Numbered from the stretch's first letter, positions 1 to 10,682 are shown. The stretch: DNA of 26,403 nt from RPQJ01 sp035554635 (GCA_035554635.1 DATMIB010000179.1:1-26403), one strand, 5' to 3'. A program made the numbers and translations. Notes: a model not told the origin generated them from the sequence alone.

Positions 1-141
1 ACCGTCCATGCCTGGGTGTACCGCCTGACCGACGGCTTGCTGCGCGACCTTGCGTTCTGCGCGACGGACCTCACGAGCGCCGAGGCGGATTTCGCCCGTG
101 TCGCGGGGCTCGGCACGATCGGCGGGGAAGTCGACCGCTGA
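1..141 (+). CDS. can: beta-carbonic anhydrase, C-terminal end (5' part outside window)
   Basis: Only the last 46 codons are present, read in frame from base 1 to a TGA stop. The translation opens with TVHAWVYRLTDGLLRDL, which matches the conserved C-terminal strand of beta-class carbonic anhydrases (E. coli Can has IHGWAYGIHDGLLRDL). The family interconverts CO2 and bicarbonate in the cytoplasm with a zinc ion; the zinc ligands lie upstream of the window and cannot be checked. The gene converges on rpoD and is followed by a strong bidirectional terminator. The assignment rests on one conserved segment, so the family call is good but the subtype is uncertain. Confidence 0.78.
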   Translation, partial: TVHAWVYRLTDGLLRDLAFCATDLTSAEADFARVAGLGTIGGEVDR

Positions 142-171
142 ACCCGGCGGCAAGCAGGATCTCCCAAAGAA

Positions 172-200
172 AAACCCCGTCTGCAGGGCAGACGGGGTTT
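172..200. terminator. bidirectional intrinsic terminator between can and rpoD
   Basis: A perfect 13-bp inverted repeat (172-184 with 188-200) encloses a 3-nt loop. The arms begin and end with AAA/TTT, so both strands give a GC-rich hairpin ending in U residues; on the plus strand CTCTTT follows. It sits between convergent genes and should stop transcription from both sides. Confidence 0.9.
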
Positions 201-208
201 CTCTTTCA

Positions 209-254
209 CCCTCACCCGGCCTGTCGGCCGACCTCTCCCGCGAGCGGGAGAGGT
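209..254. repeat. interspersed palindromic element, copy A (REP-like)
   Basis: The unit starts with CCCTCACCC and ends in an 11-bp inverted repeat (231-241 with 244-254, 2-nt loop). A related copy lies at 10782-10826 in the same orientation. Each copy ends about 8-9 bases before the stop codon of a minus-strand gene (rpoD here, yqeY there). On the minus strand it forms a GC-rich hairpin directly after the stop, so it may act as a terminator or 3'-end stabiliser. Similar CCCTCACCC...GGGAGAGG palindromes are widespread in high-GC proteobacteria. Confidence 0.7.
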
Positions 255-262
255 GAGAAGGC

Positions 263-2650
<2,388 letters not shown>

Positions 2651-2687
2651 GATGGGGCGCCTCAAGGGGGGTCCAAAAAAGAGCGGA

Positions 2688-2696
2688 ATAGTAGCA
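2688..2696 (-). promoter_or_regulatory. possible extended -10 promoter for rpoD
   Basis: On the minus strand TGC followed by TACTAT forms an extended -10 motif between the dnaG stop and the rpoD start. No -35 hexamer is seen at 16-18 bp. This would give rpoD transcription independent of dnaG, starting near 2681. The call rests on one motif only. Confidence 0.35.
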
Positions 2697-2712
2697 CGAT
2701 TTGGCCGCAAGG

Positions 2713-2730
2713 CGCCCGTTTTAACGGGCG
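2713..2730 (-). other. hairpin overlapping the dnaG stop codon
   Basis: A perfect 8-bp inverted repeat (2713-2720 with 2723-2730, 2-nt loop) contains the dnaG TAA stop. There is no U-run after it on the minus strand, so it does not look like a classical terminator. It could be an RNA processing or stability element between dnaG and rpoD, a junction known to be processed in E. coli. Confidence 0.45.
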
Positions 2731-4607
2731 GAAGGCGACCGGCGTGCCGCCGGCCCCCGCGCCGCGAGCAGGGCCTGCAGCTCCTGCTTTTCCGCGTCGT
2801 CGAGGGTGGAGTCCCGGGCCTTGGCCATGAGCTCGTCGAGCCGCCGGGCCGGGGATTCCTCGGTGATCAGACGGTTGAGTGCCGATTTCAGTTCCGCAGC
2901 CGCCCCGACTTCGTCGGGTGCGAGGCAGACCGCGACCGACAGCTTCGCAAGGGACGGGTATTCGGGGCGGTCGCGCCAGCGCTCCAGCAGCCCGGCCGTG
3001 TTGGCCGGGGGGTCTTCCCGCAACTGGGCCAGCAGCTCGGTCAGCAACGGTATGCCCGGCCGGTCGATGCTGCCGACCGCCTCGATCTGCTGGCCGCCGA
3101 CGACGCGGGCCGCGGCGGGGTAGTGCACGAGCAGGGTCACCGCCTGGCGGACCAGGTTGCCGCGCCCGGTGGCGGGACCGCTGGCGGTGACCCGGCGGGC
3201 GGCCCGCGGCCGGTCCGGCCCCCCCGATTCGGTCCCCGGCGCCAGGCCACGGCCGGGCGCACTGCTGCCGGCTCCGGGCTCGCCGGTATCGGCGCCACCC
3301 AGCAGGGCATTCAGGCGGCCGGCCGCCATGCCGACGACGCTCGCGAGTTCCTGCACCAGCAGTTCGCGGTAGACCTCGGAGGGAATCTTGCGCACGAGCG
3401 GCCGCGCCAACTCGACCAGCCGGGCCCGGCCGTCGACGCTGCCGGTGTCCACGCGCGAGGCGAGTTCGCGGATCAGGTAGCCGCTCAACGGTTCGGCGTT
3501 GGCAAGCCGGGCCTCGAACGCTTCGCGACCTTCCTCGCGCACCAGCGTGTCGGGGTCGTGGCCTTCGGGCAGGAACAGGAACCGCACCTGGCGGCCCTGC
3601 TTGACCTCGCCGACCGCGTTCTCGAGCGCGCGCCAGGCCGCCGCGCGACCGGCCCTGTCCCCGTCGAAGCAGAACACGACCTCGCCGACGAGGCGGAAGA
3701 TGCGCTGCAGGTGTTCGGGCGTGGTCGAGGTGCCGAGCGTGGCGACGGCATAGGTGACGCCGGCCTGGTGCAGGCTCACGACGTCCATGTAGCCCTCGAC
3801 GACCAGCAAACGTTGCAGGCTCCGGGTCGCCTGCCGTGCCTCGTACAGTCCGTACAGCTCGCGGCCCTTGTGGAACAGCTCGGTCTCGGGAGAGTTGAGG
3901 TACTTCGGCTCGCCCTGGTCGAGGATGCGCCCGCCGAAGGCGATCGTGCGGCCGCGCGTGTCGCGGATCGGGAACATCAGGCGGTCGCGGAAGCGGTCGT
4001 AGTAGCCGCGCTCGCGGTGCGGCTGATCTGCGGCCCCGGACTCGGGCTGGCGCTCGATGATCAGGCCGCCCCGCAGCAGCACGTGGCGCTCGTCGTCGGT
4101 CGCGCCGTAGCGCTCGAGCAGCCCGTCCCATTTCGGTGCCGCGTAGCCGATGCCGAACTTCTGCAGCGTGTCGGCGTCGATGCCACGACGCTTCGCGTAG
4201 TCGCGTGCCCGCGGGTCGCCACCGAGACACTGGCGGAAATACAGGCCCGCGCGCTCCATCGCGACGTACAGCTCGTCGTGCGGGTTGACGGGACCGGCGG
4301 CCACGCCGCCTTCGCGTGGCACCTCGAGGCCGGCACGCGCCGCGAGGTCTTCGACCGCTTCGATGAAGCCGAGGTGGTCGTACTCCATGACGAAACTGAG
4401 CACGGTGCCGTGCGCGCCACAGCCGAAGCAGTGGTAGAACTGCTTGTCCGGGCTCACCCAGAAAGACGGCGACTTTTCGTCGTGGAACGGGCAGCAGGCC
4501 TTGTACTCGCGACCCGCCTTCTTGAGCTGCACGCGGCTCCCGATCACCTCGACGATGTCTGTGCGGGCGACGAGTTCGTCGATGAAATGCTGCGGGATGC
4601 GGGCCAC
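2721..4607 (-). CDS. dnaG: DNA primase DnaG
   Basis: DnaG makes the RNA primers for replication at the fork, working with the replicative helicase. The 628-aa protein is slightly longer than the E. coli enzyme (581). Near the N-terminus is the CHC2 zinc-binding module with C39, H42, C60 and C63 (CCPFHDEKSPSF, HCFGCG). The TOPRIM catalytic core follows, with the acidic motifs VVEGYMDVV and FCFDGDRAG. A variable Pro/Gly/Ala-rich linker precedes the C-terminal helicase-interaction domain. The GTG start at 4607 gives the canonical opening ARIPQHFIDEL; the frame is open further upstream but that part is Arg-rich and not family-like. The Shine-Dalgarno match is poor. rpoD begins 70 bp after the stop. 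Upstream, the usual neighbour yqeY has been displaced by an envelope-gene block. Confidence 0.96.
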   Translation of the reverse strand: MARIPQHFIDELVARTDIVEVIGSRVQLKKAGREYKACCPFHDEKSPSFWVSPDKQFYHCFGCGAHGTVLSFVMEYDHLGFIEAVEDLAARAGLEVPREGGVAAGPVNPHDELYVAMERAGLYFRQCLGGDPRARDYAKRRGIDADTLQKFGIGYAAPKWDGLLERYGATDDERHVLLRGGLIIERQPESGAADQPHRERGYYDRFRDRLMFPIRDTRGRTIAFGGRILDQGEPKYLNSPETELFHKGRELYGLYEARQATRSLQRLLVVEGYMDVVSLHQAGVTYAVATLGTSTTPEHLQRIFRLVGEVVFCFDGDRAGRAAAWRALENAVGEVKQGRQVRFLFLPEGHDPDTLVREEGREAFEARLANAEPLSGYLIRELASRVDTGSVDGRARLVELARPLVRKIPSEVYRELLVQELASVVGMAAGRLNALLGGADTGEPGAGSSAPGRGLAPGTESGGPDRPRAARRVTASGPATGRGNLVRQAVTLLVHYPAAARVVGGQQIEAVGSIDRPGIPLLTELLAQLREDPPANTAGLLERWRDRPEYPSLAKLSVAVCLAPDEVGAAAELKSALNRLITEESPARRLDELMAKARDSTLDDAEKQELQALLAARGPAARRSPSAR

Positions 4608-4692
4608 GGTGCGATTCGGCGGACGGTTCGGACGCCGATAGTGGGGGTGCGCCGACCGCCTCGCAAGGGCAGGCGGCGCCCTGGCCCGGGCG

Positions 4693-4720
4693 CGGCCGCC
4701 GCATCGCGAAGCGGCGGCCG
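4693..4720 (-). terminator. GC-only hairpin downstream of the small secreted-protein gene
   Basis: A perfect 10-bp inverted repeat (4693-4702 with 4711-4720, 8-nt loop) lies between the end of the 4787-5089 gene and the dnaG start. It lacks a U-tract on the minus strand, so it is at best a weak or Rho-assisted terminator. The rest of the 4608-4786 gap shows no gene; a weak TTGCGA/CACTAT pair near 4640-4670 is the only dnaG promoter candidate. Confidence 0.35.
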
Positions 4721-4786
4721 GCCGACGCGACCGGAAGGGGGGCGCTGCCGGTCGGCGTGGCCAGCCGCCGTCGCGCCGTCGTGTCC

Positions 4787-5089
4787 TCAGTCGACGGGTT
4801 TCATGCCGAGGTCGGTGATGGCGCGACGCAGGTGCTCGGCGCCCTTGGCGTAGCTGCCGGCCTTGCACTCCTTGGCACCTTCGTCGCGGTGCTGCTGGGC
4901 GGTCTTGGCCTTGGCGTCGGACTTGTGGGTCGCGAGCGCGGAATCGGCCTGCTTCATCAGCGCGTCGCAGGTGGCCTGCGTAGGCGCGGCCGTGGTGTCG
5001 CTGGTCGCGGCGCCCGCGAGCCCGGCGCCCGCGAGGGCCACCATCGTGCCGAGCGCCAGGATCGTCGTCTTGTGGCTGCGGATCGTCAT
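4787..5089 (-). CDS. small secreted (periplasmic) protein of unknown function
   Basis: The 100-aa product starts with a clear Sec signal peptide: a basic MTIRSHK head, a hydrophobic core at about residues 8-25, and an AGA-like cleavage site near residue 28. The mature part of about 72 residues is charged, Ala/Lys-rich and predicted helical, with two cysteines (C41 and C75) that could form a disulfide. The segment around KAGSYAKGAEHLRRAI resembles a TPR-type helix pair. The ATG is well supported by GAGAGGA 6 bases upstream. I do not recognise the family. The gene is divergent from a two-component system and shares its promoter layout with mprF, so a role in the envelope-stress response is inferred but not shown. 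Confidence 0.8.
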   Translation of the reverse strand: MTIRSHKTTILALGTMVALAGAGLAGAATSDTTAAPTQATCDALMKQADSALATHKSDAKAKTAQQHRDEGAKECKAGSYAKGAEHLRRAITDLGMKPVD

Positions 5090-5177
5090 GAGCTTGTCCT
5101 CTCGTAGTGTCCAGGGGCGGAGTCGCGAGACGGGCCGGCGTGACCAGGGCCAGGGCCGGTCGTCTCGTTCACGAGGG

Positions 5178-5232
5178 AAGCTACGCGCCCGCGCGTTGCC
5201 GCAAGCTTGCGCGGCGATTAAATCCCCGTAAT
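5178..5232 (-). promoter_or_regulatory. predicted OmpR-family operator/promoter, copy 1 (small-protein gene / two-component system)
   Basis: On the plus strand four short elements are spaced exactly 11 bp apart: TTGC (5196), TTGC (5207), TTAA (5218) and TAAT (5229). Read toward the minus-strand gene, they end 12 bp before TAGCTT (5178-5183), a possible -10. Phased 11-bp direct repeats just upstream of a -10 are the usual arrangement for PhoB/OmpR/PmrA-type activators. The same layout is upstream of mprF at 10722-10776; the core 39 bp match at 26 positions without gaps. The regulator is inferred to be the adjacent response regulator. Confidence 0.55.
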
Positions 5233-5260
5233 GCAGCCACGTCCGCGCCTGCGCGCGGGC

Positions 5261-5266
5261 TATGAT
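5261..5266 (+). promoter_or_regulatory. possible -10 element just before the response regulator
   Basis: TATGAT matches the -10 consensus at five of six positions. It ends 9 bases before the preferred ATG at 5276, so a transcript from here would be leaderless or nearly so. No good -35 is seen; the phased box at 5196-5232 lies just upstream. An alternative ATG at 5231 would make this sequence coding. Confidence 0.3.
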
Positions 5267-5275
5267 CCAGGCGCA

Positions 5276-5953
5276 ATGAAGCTGCTGCTGATCGAGGACG
5301 ACCGCAGCGCGGCGGACTACGTCGCGAAAGGCCTGCGCGAAAGCGGCCACAGCGTCGACCACGCGGCCGACGGCGCCGAAGGGCTCACGCTCGCGCTCGC
5401 CACGCGTTACGACGTGATCGTCGCCGATCGCATGCTGCCCTACCTCGACGGCCTCGCGGTCGTCCGGGCGTTGCGTGCGCAAGGCTCGTCGACGCCGATC
5501 CTGATCCTGAGCGCGCTGGCGCAAGTCGACGACCGCGTGCAGGGGCTGCGCGCCGGCGGCGACGACTACCTGACCAAGCCGTTCGCGTTCGCCGAACTGC
5601 TCGCGCGGATCGAGGTGCTGCAGCGGCGCACCGCCGTGAACGAGACGCCGACGCGGCTCCGCGCCGACGACCTCGAGATGGACCTCGTGGCGCGCAAGGT
5701 CACGCGCAGCGGCCACCCGGTCGAGCTGACGGCGCGCGAGTTCCGGCTGCTCGAATACCTGCTGCGTCACGCCGGGCAGGTCGTCACGCGCACGATGCTG
5801 CTGGAAAACGTCTGGGACCTGCACTTCGACCCGCAGACCAACGTGATCGACGTGCACGTGAGCCGGCTGCGGCAGGCGCTCGACCGCGGCGGTGCGCGGC
5901 CATTGATCCACACCGTCCGCGGCGCCGGCTATGTCCTCGAAGCCCGCGACTGA
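5276..5953 (+). CDS. OmpR/PhoB-family response regulator
   Basis: The 225-aa protein has an N-terminal receiver domain with acidic residues D8 and D9, phospho-acceptor D51 (VIVADRMLP), switch S79 and K101 (LTKPF). A C-terminal winged helix follows (LTAREFRLLEYLLRHAGQVVTR ... NVIDVHVSRLRQAL ... HTVRGAGYVLE). It should bind DNA direct repeats as a dimer once phosphorylated by the partner kinase. The ATG at 5276 gives the typical MKLLLIEDD opening; an in-frame ATG at 5231 would add 15 atypical residues. Its 3' end overlaps the kinase start by 23 bp, implying translational coupling. Likely targets in the window are the small-protein gene and mprF. Confidence 0.93.
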   Translation: MKLLLIEDDRSAADYVAKGLRESGHSVDHAADGAEGLTLALATRYDVIVADRMLPYLDGLAVVRALRAQGSSTPILILSALAQVDDRVQGLRAGGDDYLTKPFAFAELLARIEVLQRRTAVNETPTRLRADDLEMDLVARKVTRSGHPVELTAREFRLLEYLLRHAGQVVTRTMLLENVWDLHFDPQTNVIDVHVSRLRQALDRGGARPLIHTVRGAGYVLEARD

Positions 5954-7322
5954 CCACGGGCCGCAGCCGCGAGGGCTGCTGTCGACCTACGGCACGCGGC
6001 TCGCGCTCGCCTACGTGCTCACGTTCTCGCTCGTGACGAGCGTGCTGGTCGCGCTGCTGTTCGTCTATGCCACGCGCGCGCTCGACCGCGAGACCGACGA
6101 AGTCATCGAGGCGGAGCTCAGGGGCCTCGCGGAACAGTACGACGCCGGCGGCCTCGCCACGCTGACCGCCGTGATCCGCGAACGTGTGCACGGCGGCAGT
6201 TCGGGTGATGTCTACCTGCTGGTCGATCCGCAGCTCGCGCCCCTCGCGGGCAACATCGCCAAGTGGCCGGCCGCGAGCAGCGTCGACGAGCGCTGGATCG
6301 AGTTCGACGTGTCGATCGCGATCGGTTCCGGCTTCCAGTCGCGCGCGGTGCGTGCGGGCGCCTACGCGTTGCCCGGCGGCTATCGCCTGCTGGTCGGAAC
6401 CGACATCCACGAGCGCGAGCAGCTCAAGGCCCGCATCGGCTGGACGCTGCTCGTCGCGGTTGCGCTGATCGTCGCGGTCGGCGCGCTGCTCGGTGCCTGG
6501 ATGAACCGGCACGTGCTGCGACGCGTCGACGCCATCGCGGCGGTCGGGCGCGAGATCGTCGACGGCAACCTCGGGCGACGACTGCCGAGGAGCGGGTCGG
6601 GCGACGAGTTCGACACGCTGGCGGCCAACCTCAACGAAATGCTGGACCGCGTCGAGCAATTGACGCGGGCCTTGCGGTTCGTCGTCGACGCGACGGCCCA
6701 CGACCTGCGCGGGCCGCTCAATCGCATGCGCTCGCGGATCGAGGCCGGCTTGCGCGCCAGCGACGCGACGGTGGGCCGCGCGGCACTCGAGGACAGCCTG
6801 CGCGACGCCGAGGCGCTCGAGCAGACCCTCGCGGCACTGCTGCGAATCGCGCAGGCCCAGGGCGGGGCGGCCGCGACCGAGATCGCCCCACTCGACCTCG
6901 GCCAGCTCGCGGGCGAGGTCGTCGAACTCTACGAGCCGCTCGCGAGCGAACGGGGCGTGACCTTGCGTGCCAGGGCCTGCGACGCCGCCACGGTCCGGGG
7001 CAGCCGCCAGTTGCTCGCGCACGCACTCGCCAACCTCGTCGACAACGCGCTCAAGTTCACGCCGGCCGGCGGTTGCGTCGACGTGCGCGTGGATCGCGAC
7101 GATGCAGGGCTGCGGCTCGTCGTCGCCGACACCGGTCCCGGCATCGCGGCCGACGAGCGTTCCCGCGCGCTCGAGCGCGGTGTCCGGCTCGCCGCGACAG
7201 GCGCTGCACCGGGCAGCGGTCTCGGTCTCAGCCTCGTCGACGCGGTCGCGCGCATGCACCACGCGCGGCTCGAGCTCGGCGACAACGCACCGGGTTTGCG
7301 CGTCGAACTGCGCTTCGGCTAG
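5931..7322 (+). CDS. HAMP-domain sensor histidine kinase
   Basis: This 463-aa inner-membrane kinase pairs with the preceding regulator. It has a first transmembrane segment at about residues 23-47, a periplasmic sensor region of about 120 residues, and a second transmembrane segment at about 169-190. A HAMP linker follows, then a HisKA dimerisation helix with phospho-acceptor H257 (ATAHDLRGPLNRMRS). The ATPase domain shows the N box (N372 in LVDNALKF), G1 (D400 in VVADTGPGIA) and G2 (GSGLGLSLV). All catalytic motifs look intact. The periplasmic region has no family I recognise, so the signal is unknown. The gene ends 13 bp from the convergent VirJ-like gene with no visible terminator between them. 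Confidence 0.93.
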   Translation: MSSKPATDHGPQPRGLLSTYGTRLALAYVLTFSLVTSVLVALLFVYATRALDRETDEVIEAELRGLAEQYDAGGLATLTAVIRERVHGGSSGDVYLLVDPQLAPLAGNIAKWPAASSVDERWIEFDVSIAIGSGFQSRAVRAGAYALPGGYRLLVGTDIHEREQLKARIGWTLLVAVALIVAVGALLGAWMNRHVLRRVDAIAAVGREIVDGNLGRRLPRSGSGDEFDTLAANLNEMLDRVEQLTRALRFVVDATAHDLRGPLNRMRSRIEAGLRASDATVGRAALEDSLRDAEALEQTLAALLRIAQAQGGAAATEIAPLDLGQLAGEVVELYEPLASERGVTLRARACDAATVRGSRQLLAHALANLVDNALKFTPAGGCVDVRVDRDDAGLRLVVADTGPGIAADERSRALERGVRLAATGAAPGSGLGLSLVDAVARMHHARLELGDNAPGLRVELRFG

Positions 7323-7335
7323 CGGCGCGACGCCG

Positions 7336-8058
7336 TCACCGAGACAGGGCCGACAGCACCGCGTCGGCCACACGGCCGTAGTCGCCGTCGAAGTGATGTC
7401 CGCCCGGCAACACGATCTTGCGCAACGCCGGCGTCGTGAAGCGCGGACAACCCGCATCCTTGTCGTCCGCACCGTAGATGCAGACCGCGCGGCCCAGCCG
7501 AGCGTCGTCGAGTTCGGGCGCGACCGGACGGCCGGCAGGGGGCACGCCGATCCAGTTGCCCACGGTGACCCGGAAGGACGCGTCCGCGCCGACCGCAACG
7601 AGCGCGCTGGCGGCGACGCGGGCGCGCGTCGCGGCGGGCAGTCGATTGACCATGAACGGCAGCACGTCGGCGCCCTGCGAGTAACCGATCAGCAGCACGC
7701 GCGATCGATGCCAGGCCCGTGTGTAGTGGCTAATGACCCGTTCGAGGTCCTGCGCGGCCGCGTCCGGCGTGCGCTCGGCCAGGAAGTATCGCAGCGAGTC
7801 CCAGCCGACGACGCCGATGCCGCGCGCCCGAAGTCGTTCCGCGACGCCGCGGTCGAGCCCGGCCCAGCCGCCGTCGCCCGACAGCATGACGGCGAACACG
7901 TCTTGCGGAATCGCGGACCGGGCCGTCACCGACGGCGCCATTTCGACGAGGGGCAACCTGGACACGTCGACCGGCGGTGGCGCGGGTCTCGGGTTTGCCG
8001 CGCTCGCAACCCACGCGACGCCCAGCAGTGCCGTCGCGACAAGCCGCCTGGGCTTCAC
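7336..8058 (-). CDS. VirJ-like periplasmic serine hydrolase (probable aminoacyl-phosphatidylglycerol hydrolase)
   Basis: The 240-aa product begins with a signal peptide (KPRRLVATALLGVAWVASA) and then an alpha/beta-hydrolase fold of the AcvB/VirJ family. Visible motifs are SGDGGWAGLDRGVAERL, the nucleophile elbow LIGYSQGADVLPF and a C-terminal GHHFDGDY carrying the likely catalytic His. The GTG start overlaps the mprF stop in the tetranucleotide GTGA, so translation is coupled. VirJ-domain proteins encoded next to mprF (for example PA0919 beside PA0920 in Pseudomonas aeruginosa, and AtvA beside LpiA in Rhizobium) are known; PA0919 removes the amino acid from aminoacyl-phosphatidylglycerol. The same role here is inferred from family and operon context. 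Confidence 0.85.
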   Translation of the reverse strand: MKPRRLVATALLGVAWVASAANPRPAPPPVDVSRLPLVEMAPSVTARSAIPQDVFAVMLSGDGGWAGLDRGVAERLRARGIGVVGWDSLRYFLAERTPDAAAQDLERVISHYTRAWHRSRVLLIGYSQGADVLPFMVNRLPAATRARVAASALVAVGADASFRVTVGNWIGVPPAGRPVAPELDDARLGRAVCIYGADDKDAGCPRFTTPALRKIVLPGGHHFDGDYGRVADAVLSALSR

Positions 8059-10682
8059 GCAACGGTCCTCGAGGCCTCGGTGCGGTGACGCGCGCGGGAC
8101 CGTGTCGCGCGTTGCCGTGAGTGGCTTTCCGTCGCGCCCCCTGCGATCAGCCGCGTCACCTCGATCAACACGCGCGGCAGCGCGAGCCTGCCCGGTGCCG
8201 CGAGATAACGCGGTCGCCACTCGGGCTGGAACTTCTCCTTGAACTGCCGCAGTCCCTCGAAGTTGTAGAAGTCCTCGCCGTGGCGATACACGAAGCGCCC
8301 GACCTTGTGCCAGAACGGCGCGAGACGGTGCTGATCCAGACCGGCGAGCGGCGCCATGCCGAGATTGAACCAGCGGTAGCCCTGGCTCTTGCCCCACAGC
8401 ATCAGTTCGACGAACAGGTAGTCCATGACGCCACGTGGCGCCGGGATGCCATGGCGCATGAGGTCGATCGACAGTTCCTCGCGCGTGTCGCTGGTCCAGA
8501 GGTTCGCGAACGCGACGACGCGACGTTCCTGCTCGACGACGGCGACCGGATAACGACACAGGTAGTCGAACGAGAAACGGCCGAGCGAAAAGCCCTTCTC
8601 GCGTGCGCTGCGTGCGTCCAACCATTGGGTGGAGACGCGCTGCAACGCCGGAAAGACCGAGGGCACCTCCTCGCGCGGGACGATGCGGAACACGAGGCCG
8701 TCCCGCTGCGCGCGTCGATGCGTCTGCCGCAGATCCGCGTGCGCGCTGCCCTCGAGCGAAAAGCCGGCCAGGTGCACGCGCGCCTCCTCGCCCATCTTGC
8801 TGAGCGCGAGACCCGCGTCGACGTACGTGCCGAGTTGCTCCGGACCGACCTGGTAGAACACGCAGGAGGCCCCGGCCTGGTCGGCGAGCTCGCGGAAGCG
8901 CCACACGAGTTCCTCGCGGTCCGCGGCCGGCCCCACCGGATCGCCCATCGCGATCCAGCTGCGCCCCGACACGCCGTACATCAGGAACCCGCGTCCTGAC
9001 CGGCTGAACAGCAGCGCCTTGTCGCCCAGCAACGCGAGGTGCGCCGTGCCGTCGCCCGAGGCCTGCACGATCGGCCGCACGCGTTCGAGCTCGTCGGCGG
9101 TCGGTGTGCGCGACGGCGTGCGCGTGGGTGCAAGCAGCCGCAGCAACGCGAACGACCCGAGCAGGAGCACTGCGAGCAGGCTTGCGCGCAGCATGCGCGG
9201 TGCGTGCGCGTCGAATGCGAACTGCCACCAGAGCTCGTGCGCGTACGGCACGTGGCGGTAGGCCAGCAACCCGACCCAGATCGAGGCGCCCACGGCGACG
9301 GCGGCGTGGGCGAGCCAGGGCAGCGACAGCCGTTCGCCCAGCAGCGCGGCGCGGCGATAGAACTGCGCACGCGCCTGCCACAGGCCGAACGCCACGGCCG
9401 CGAGCGCCAGCGCCTCCTCGTAATCGAGCCCCTTGAGCAGCGAGGCGGCAATGCCGATACCGAGCAGCCACATCGCCACCTGCCATGCGCCATCCAGGCG
9501 CAACAGCAGTCCGCGCGCCAGGATCAGCAGCAGGACGCCGACCGCGGACCCCGCCAGGTGCGACAGTTCCAGCACCGGCAGCGGCAGGAGGCGGCCGAGC
9601 ACTTCGAGTCTCGAGGTCGCGCCCGGCGTGGCGCCCGAGAGCAGCAGCAGGACGCCGGCGCCGAACACGAGCACGGCCATCGCCTGTGGCATGACCAGGT
9701 CCAGTGCGCGTCGCGACCAGGCGAGTGCCACGTCGACGCGTGCACGATGCGCGGCCACCTCGCGGCCCGTGAGCAGCGCGAGCGCGACCCCGAACGGTGC
9801 CACGTAATAGACCAGCCGGTACGCGAGCAGCGCCCCGAGCAGCTGCGACGCGGGCACGCCGGGCAGCAGGATCACGAGCAGCGATTCGAACACGCCGACG
9901 CCGCCCGGCACGGCGGTCACGAGGCTCACGCCGAGCGCCACCATGTAGAGCGCGGCAAAGACGCCGAAGGACACCTGCGCCGTTGCGGGCAACAGCACGT
10001 AGGCACAGGCGCTCGCGAGCAACAGGTCCGTCGACGCGAGTGCCACCTGCGTGGCCGCGACCCGTGGCGCAGGGAGCGGGGCGTGCCAGCCGCGCCAGCG
10101 AAATGCGGCGCCACCTTTCCAGCACGCCGCGAAGTAGGACGCGACGGCGCCGAGCAGCGCGGCGCCGACCACGATCGACAGCGTGCGCGAGGCGTGCAGG
10201 ACCGAGGCTGCCTCGCCTGCGTGCATGACGAGCGAAAGGCCGGCTAGCGTCGCGACACCGAGCAGAAACGTGACCGTGCAGAACGCGACGATCGTGCCGA
10301 TCTCGACCGCCCCGAGGCCGAGCGGCGCGTAGAGCCGATACCGCAGCGCCGCGCCCGAGACGGCGGAGGCACCGAGGCTGTTGCCGATGGCGTACGCGAC
10401 GAACGACGTCAGCGCGTAGCGGTGCCACGGCAGACGCACGCCCACGTGGGAAAGTGCCGCGCGTTCGTAGCCCGTCAGCACCACGTAACTGGCCGCCGTG
10501 AACCCGACGGCGGCCACGACGCGCCATGGCTCGGTGGCGTGAAACGCGGCGAGGATGTCGCGCAGGCGCAGTTCGCCGCCGAGCTGTTCCAGCGCGACGA
10601 GCGCGAGCGCGAACAGCGCGACCGGAAGCAGGGCGGTGAGCCATCGCCACACCGGCTGGGGCGGGTCGGTCGCATCGCGCAT
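8055..10682 (-). CDS. mprF: MprF: phosphatidylglycerol lysyl/alanyl-transferase and flippase
   Basis: MprF transfers an amino acid from aminoacyl-tRNA to phosphatidylglycerol and flips the product outward, lowering surface charge and protecting against cationic peptides and acid. The 875-aa protein has an N-terminal multi-membrane half (about residues 12-515, roughly 14 hydrophobic segments, including the flippase motif VPGGVGVFE). A cytoplasmic GNAT-like synthase domain follows at about 535-835, with SGRSWIAMGDPVGP, LSIDLMRHG and the near-C-terminal FYNFEGLRQFKEKFQPEW. A basic tail of about 35 residues ends the protein. The ATG has GAGG at 7-9 bases. Lysine versus alanine specificity cannot be read from the sequence. 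It is co-transcribed with the VirJ-like hydrolase, and its promoter carries the phased box at 10722-10776. Confidence 0.94.
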   Translation of the reverse strand: MRDATDPPQPVWRWLTALLPVALFALALVALEQLGGELRLRDILAAFHATEPWRVVAAVGFTAASYVVLTGYERAALSHVGVRLPWHRYALTSFVAYAIGNSLGASAVSGAALRYRLYAPLGLGAVEIGTIVAFCTVTFLLGVATLAGLSLVMHAGEAASVLHASRTLSIVVGAALLGAVASYFAACWKGGAAFRWRGWHAPLPAPRVAATQVALASTDLLLASACAYVLLPATAQVSFGVFAALYMVALGVSLVTAVPGGVGVFESLLVILLPGVPASQLLGALLAYRLVYYVAPFGVALALLTGREVAAHRARVDVALAWSRRALDLVMPQAMAVLVFGAGVLLLLSGATPGATSRLEVLGRLLPLPVLELSHLAGSAVGVLLLILARGLLLRLDGAWQVAMWLLGIGIAASLLKGLDYEEALALAAVAFGLWQARAQFYRRAALLGERLSLPWLAHAAVAVGASIWVGLLAYRHVPYAHELWWQFAFDAHAPRMLRASLLAVLLLGSFALLRLLAPTRTPSRTPTADELERVRPIVQASGDGTAHLALLGDKALLFSRSGRGFLMYGVSGRSWIAMGDPVGPAADREELVWRFRELADQAGASCVFYQVGPEQLGTYVDAGLALSKMGEEARVHLAGFSLEGSAHADLRQTHRRAQRDGLVFRIVPREEVPSVFPALQRVSTQWLDARSAREKGFSLGRFSFDYLCRYPVAVVEQERRVVAFANLWTSDTREELSIDLMRHGIPAPRGVMDYLFVELMLWGKSQGYRWFNLGMAPLAGLDQHRLAPFWHKVGRFVYRHGEDFYNFEGLRQFKEKFQPEWRPRYLAAPGRLALPRVLIEVTRLIAGGATESHSRQRATRSRARHRTEASRTVA

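Noticed and set aside
7336..10650. An apparent 1104-codon frame that would fuse the VirJ-like protein to an upstream domain
   Set aside because: Upstream of the GTG at 8058 the frame is Arg/Ala-rich out-of-frame translation of mprF; the signal peptide after the GTG marks the true start.
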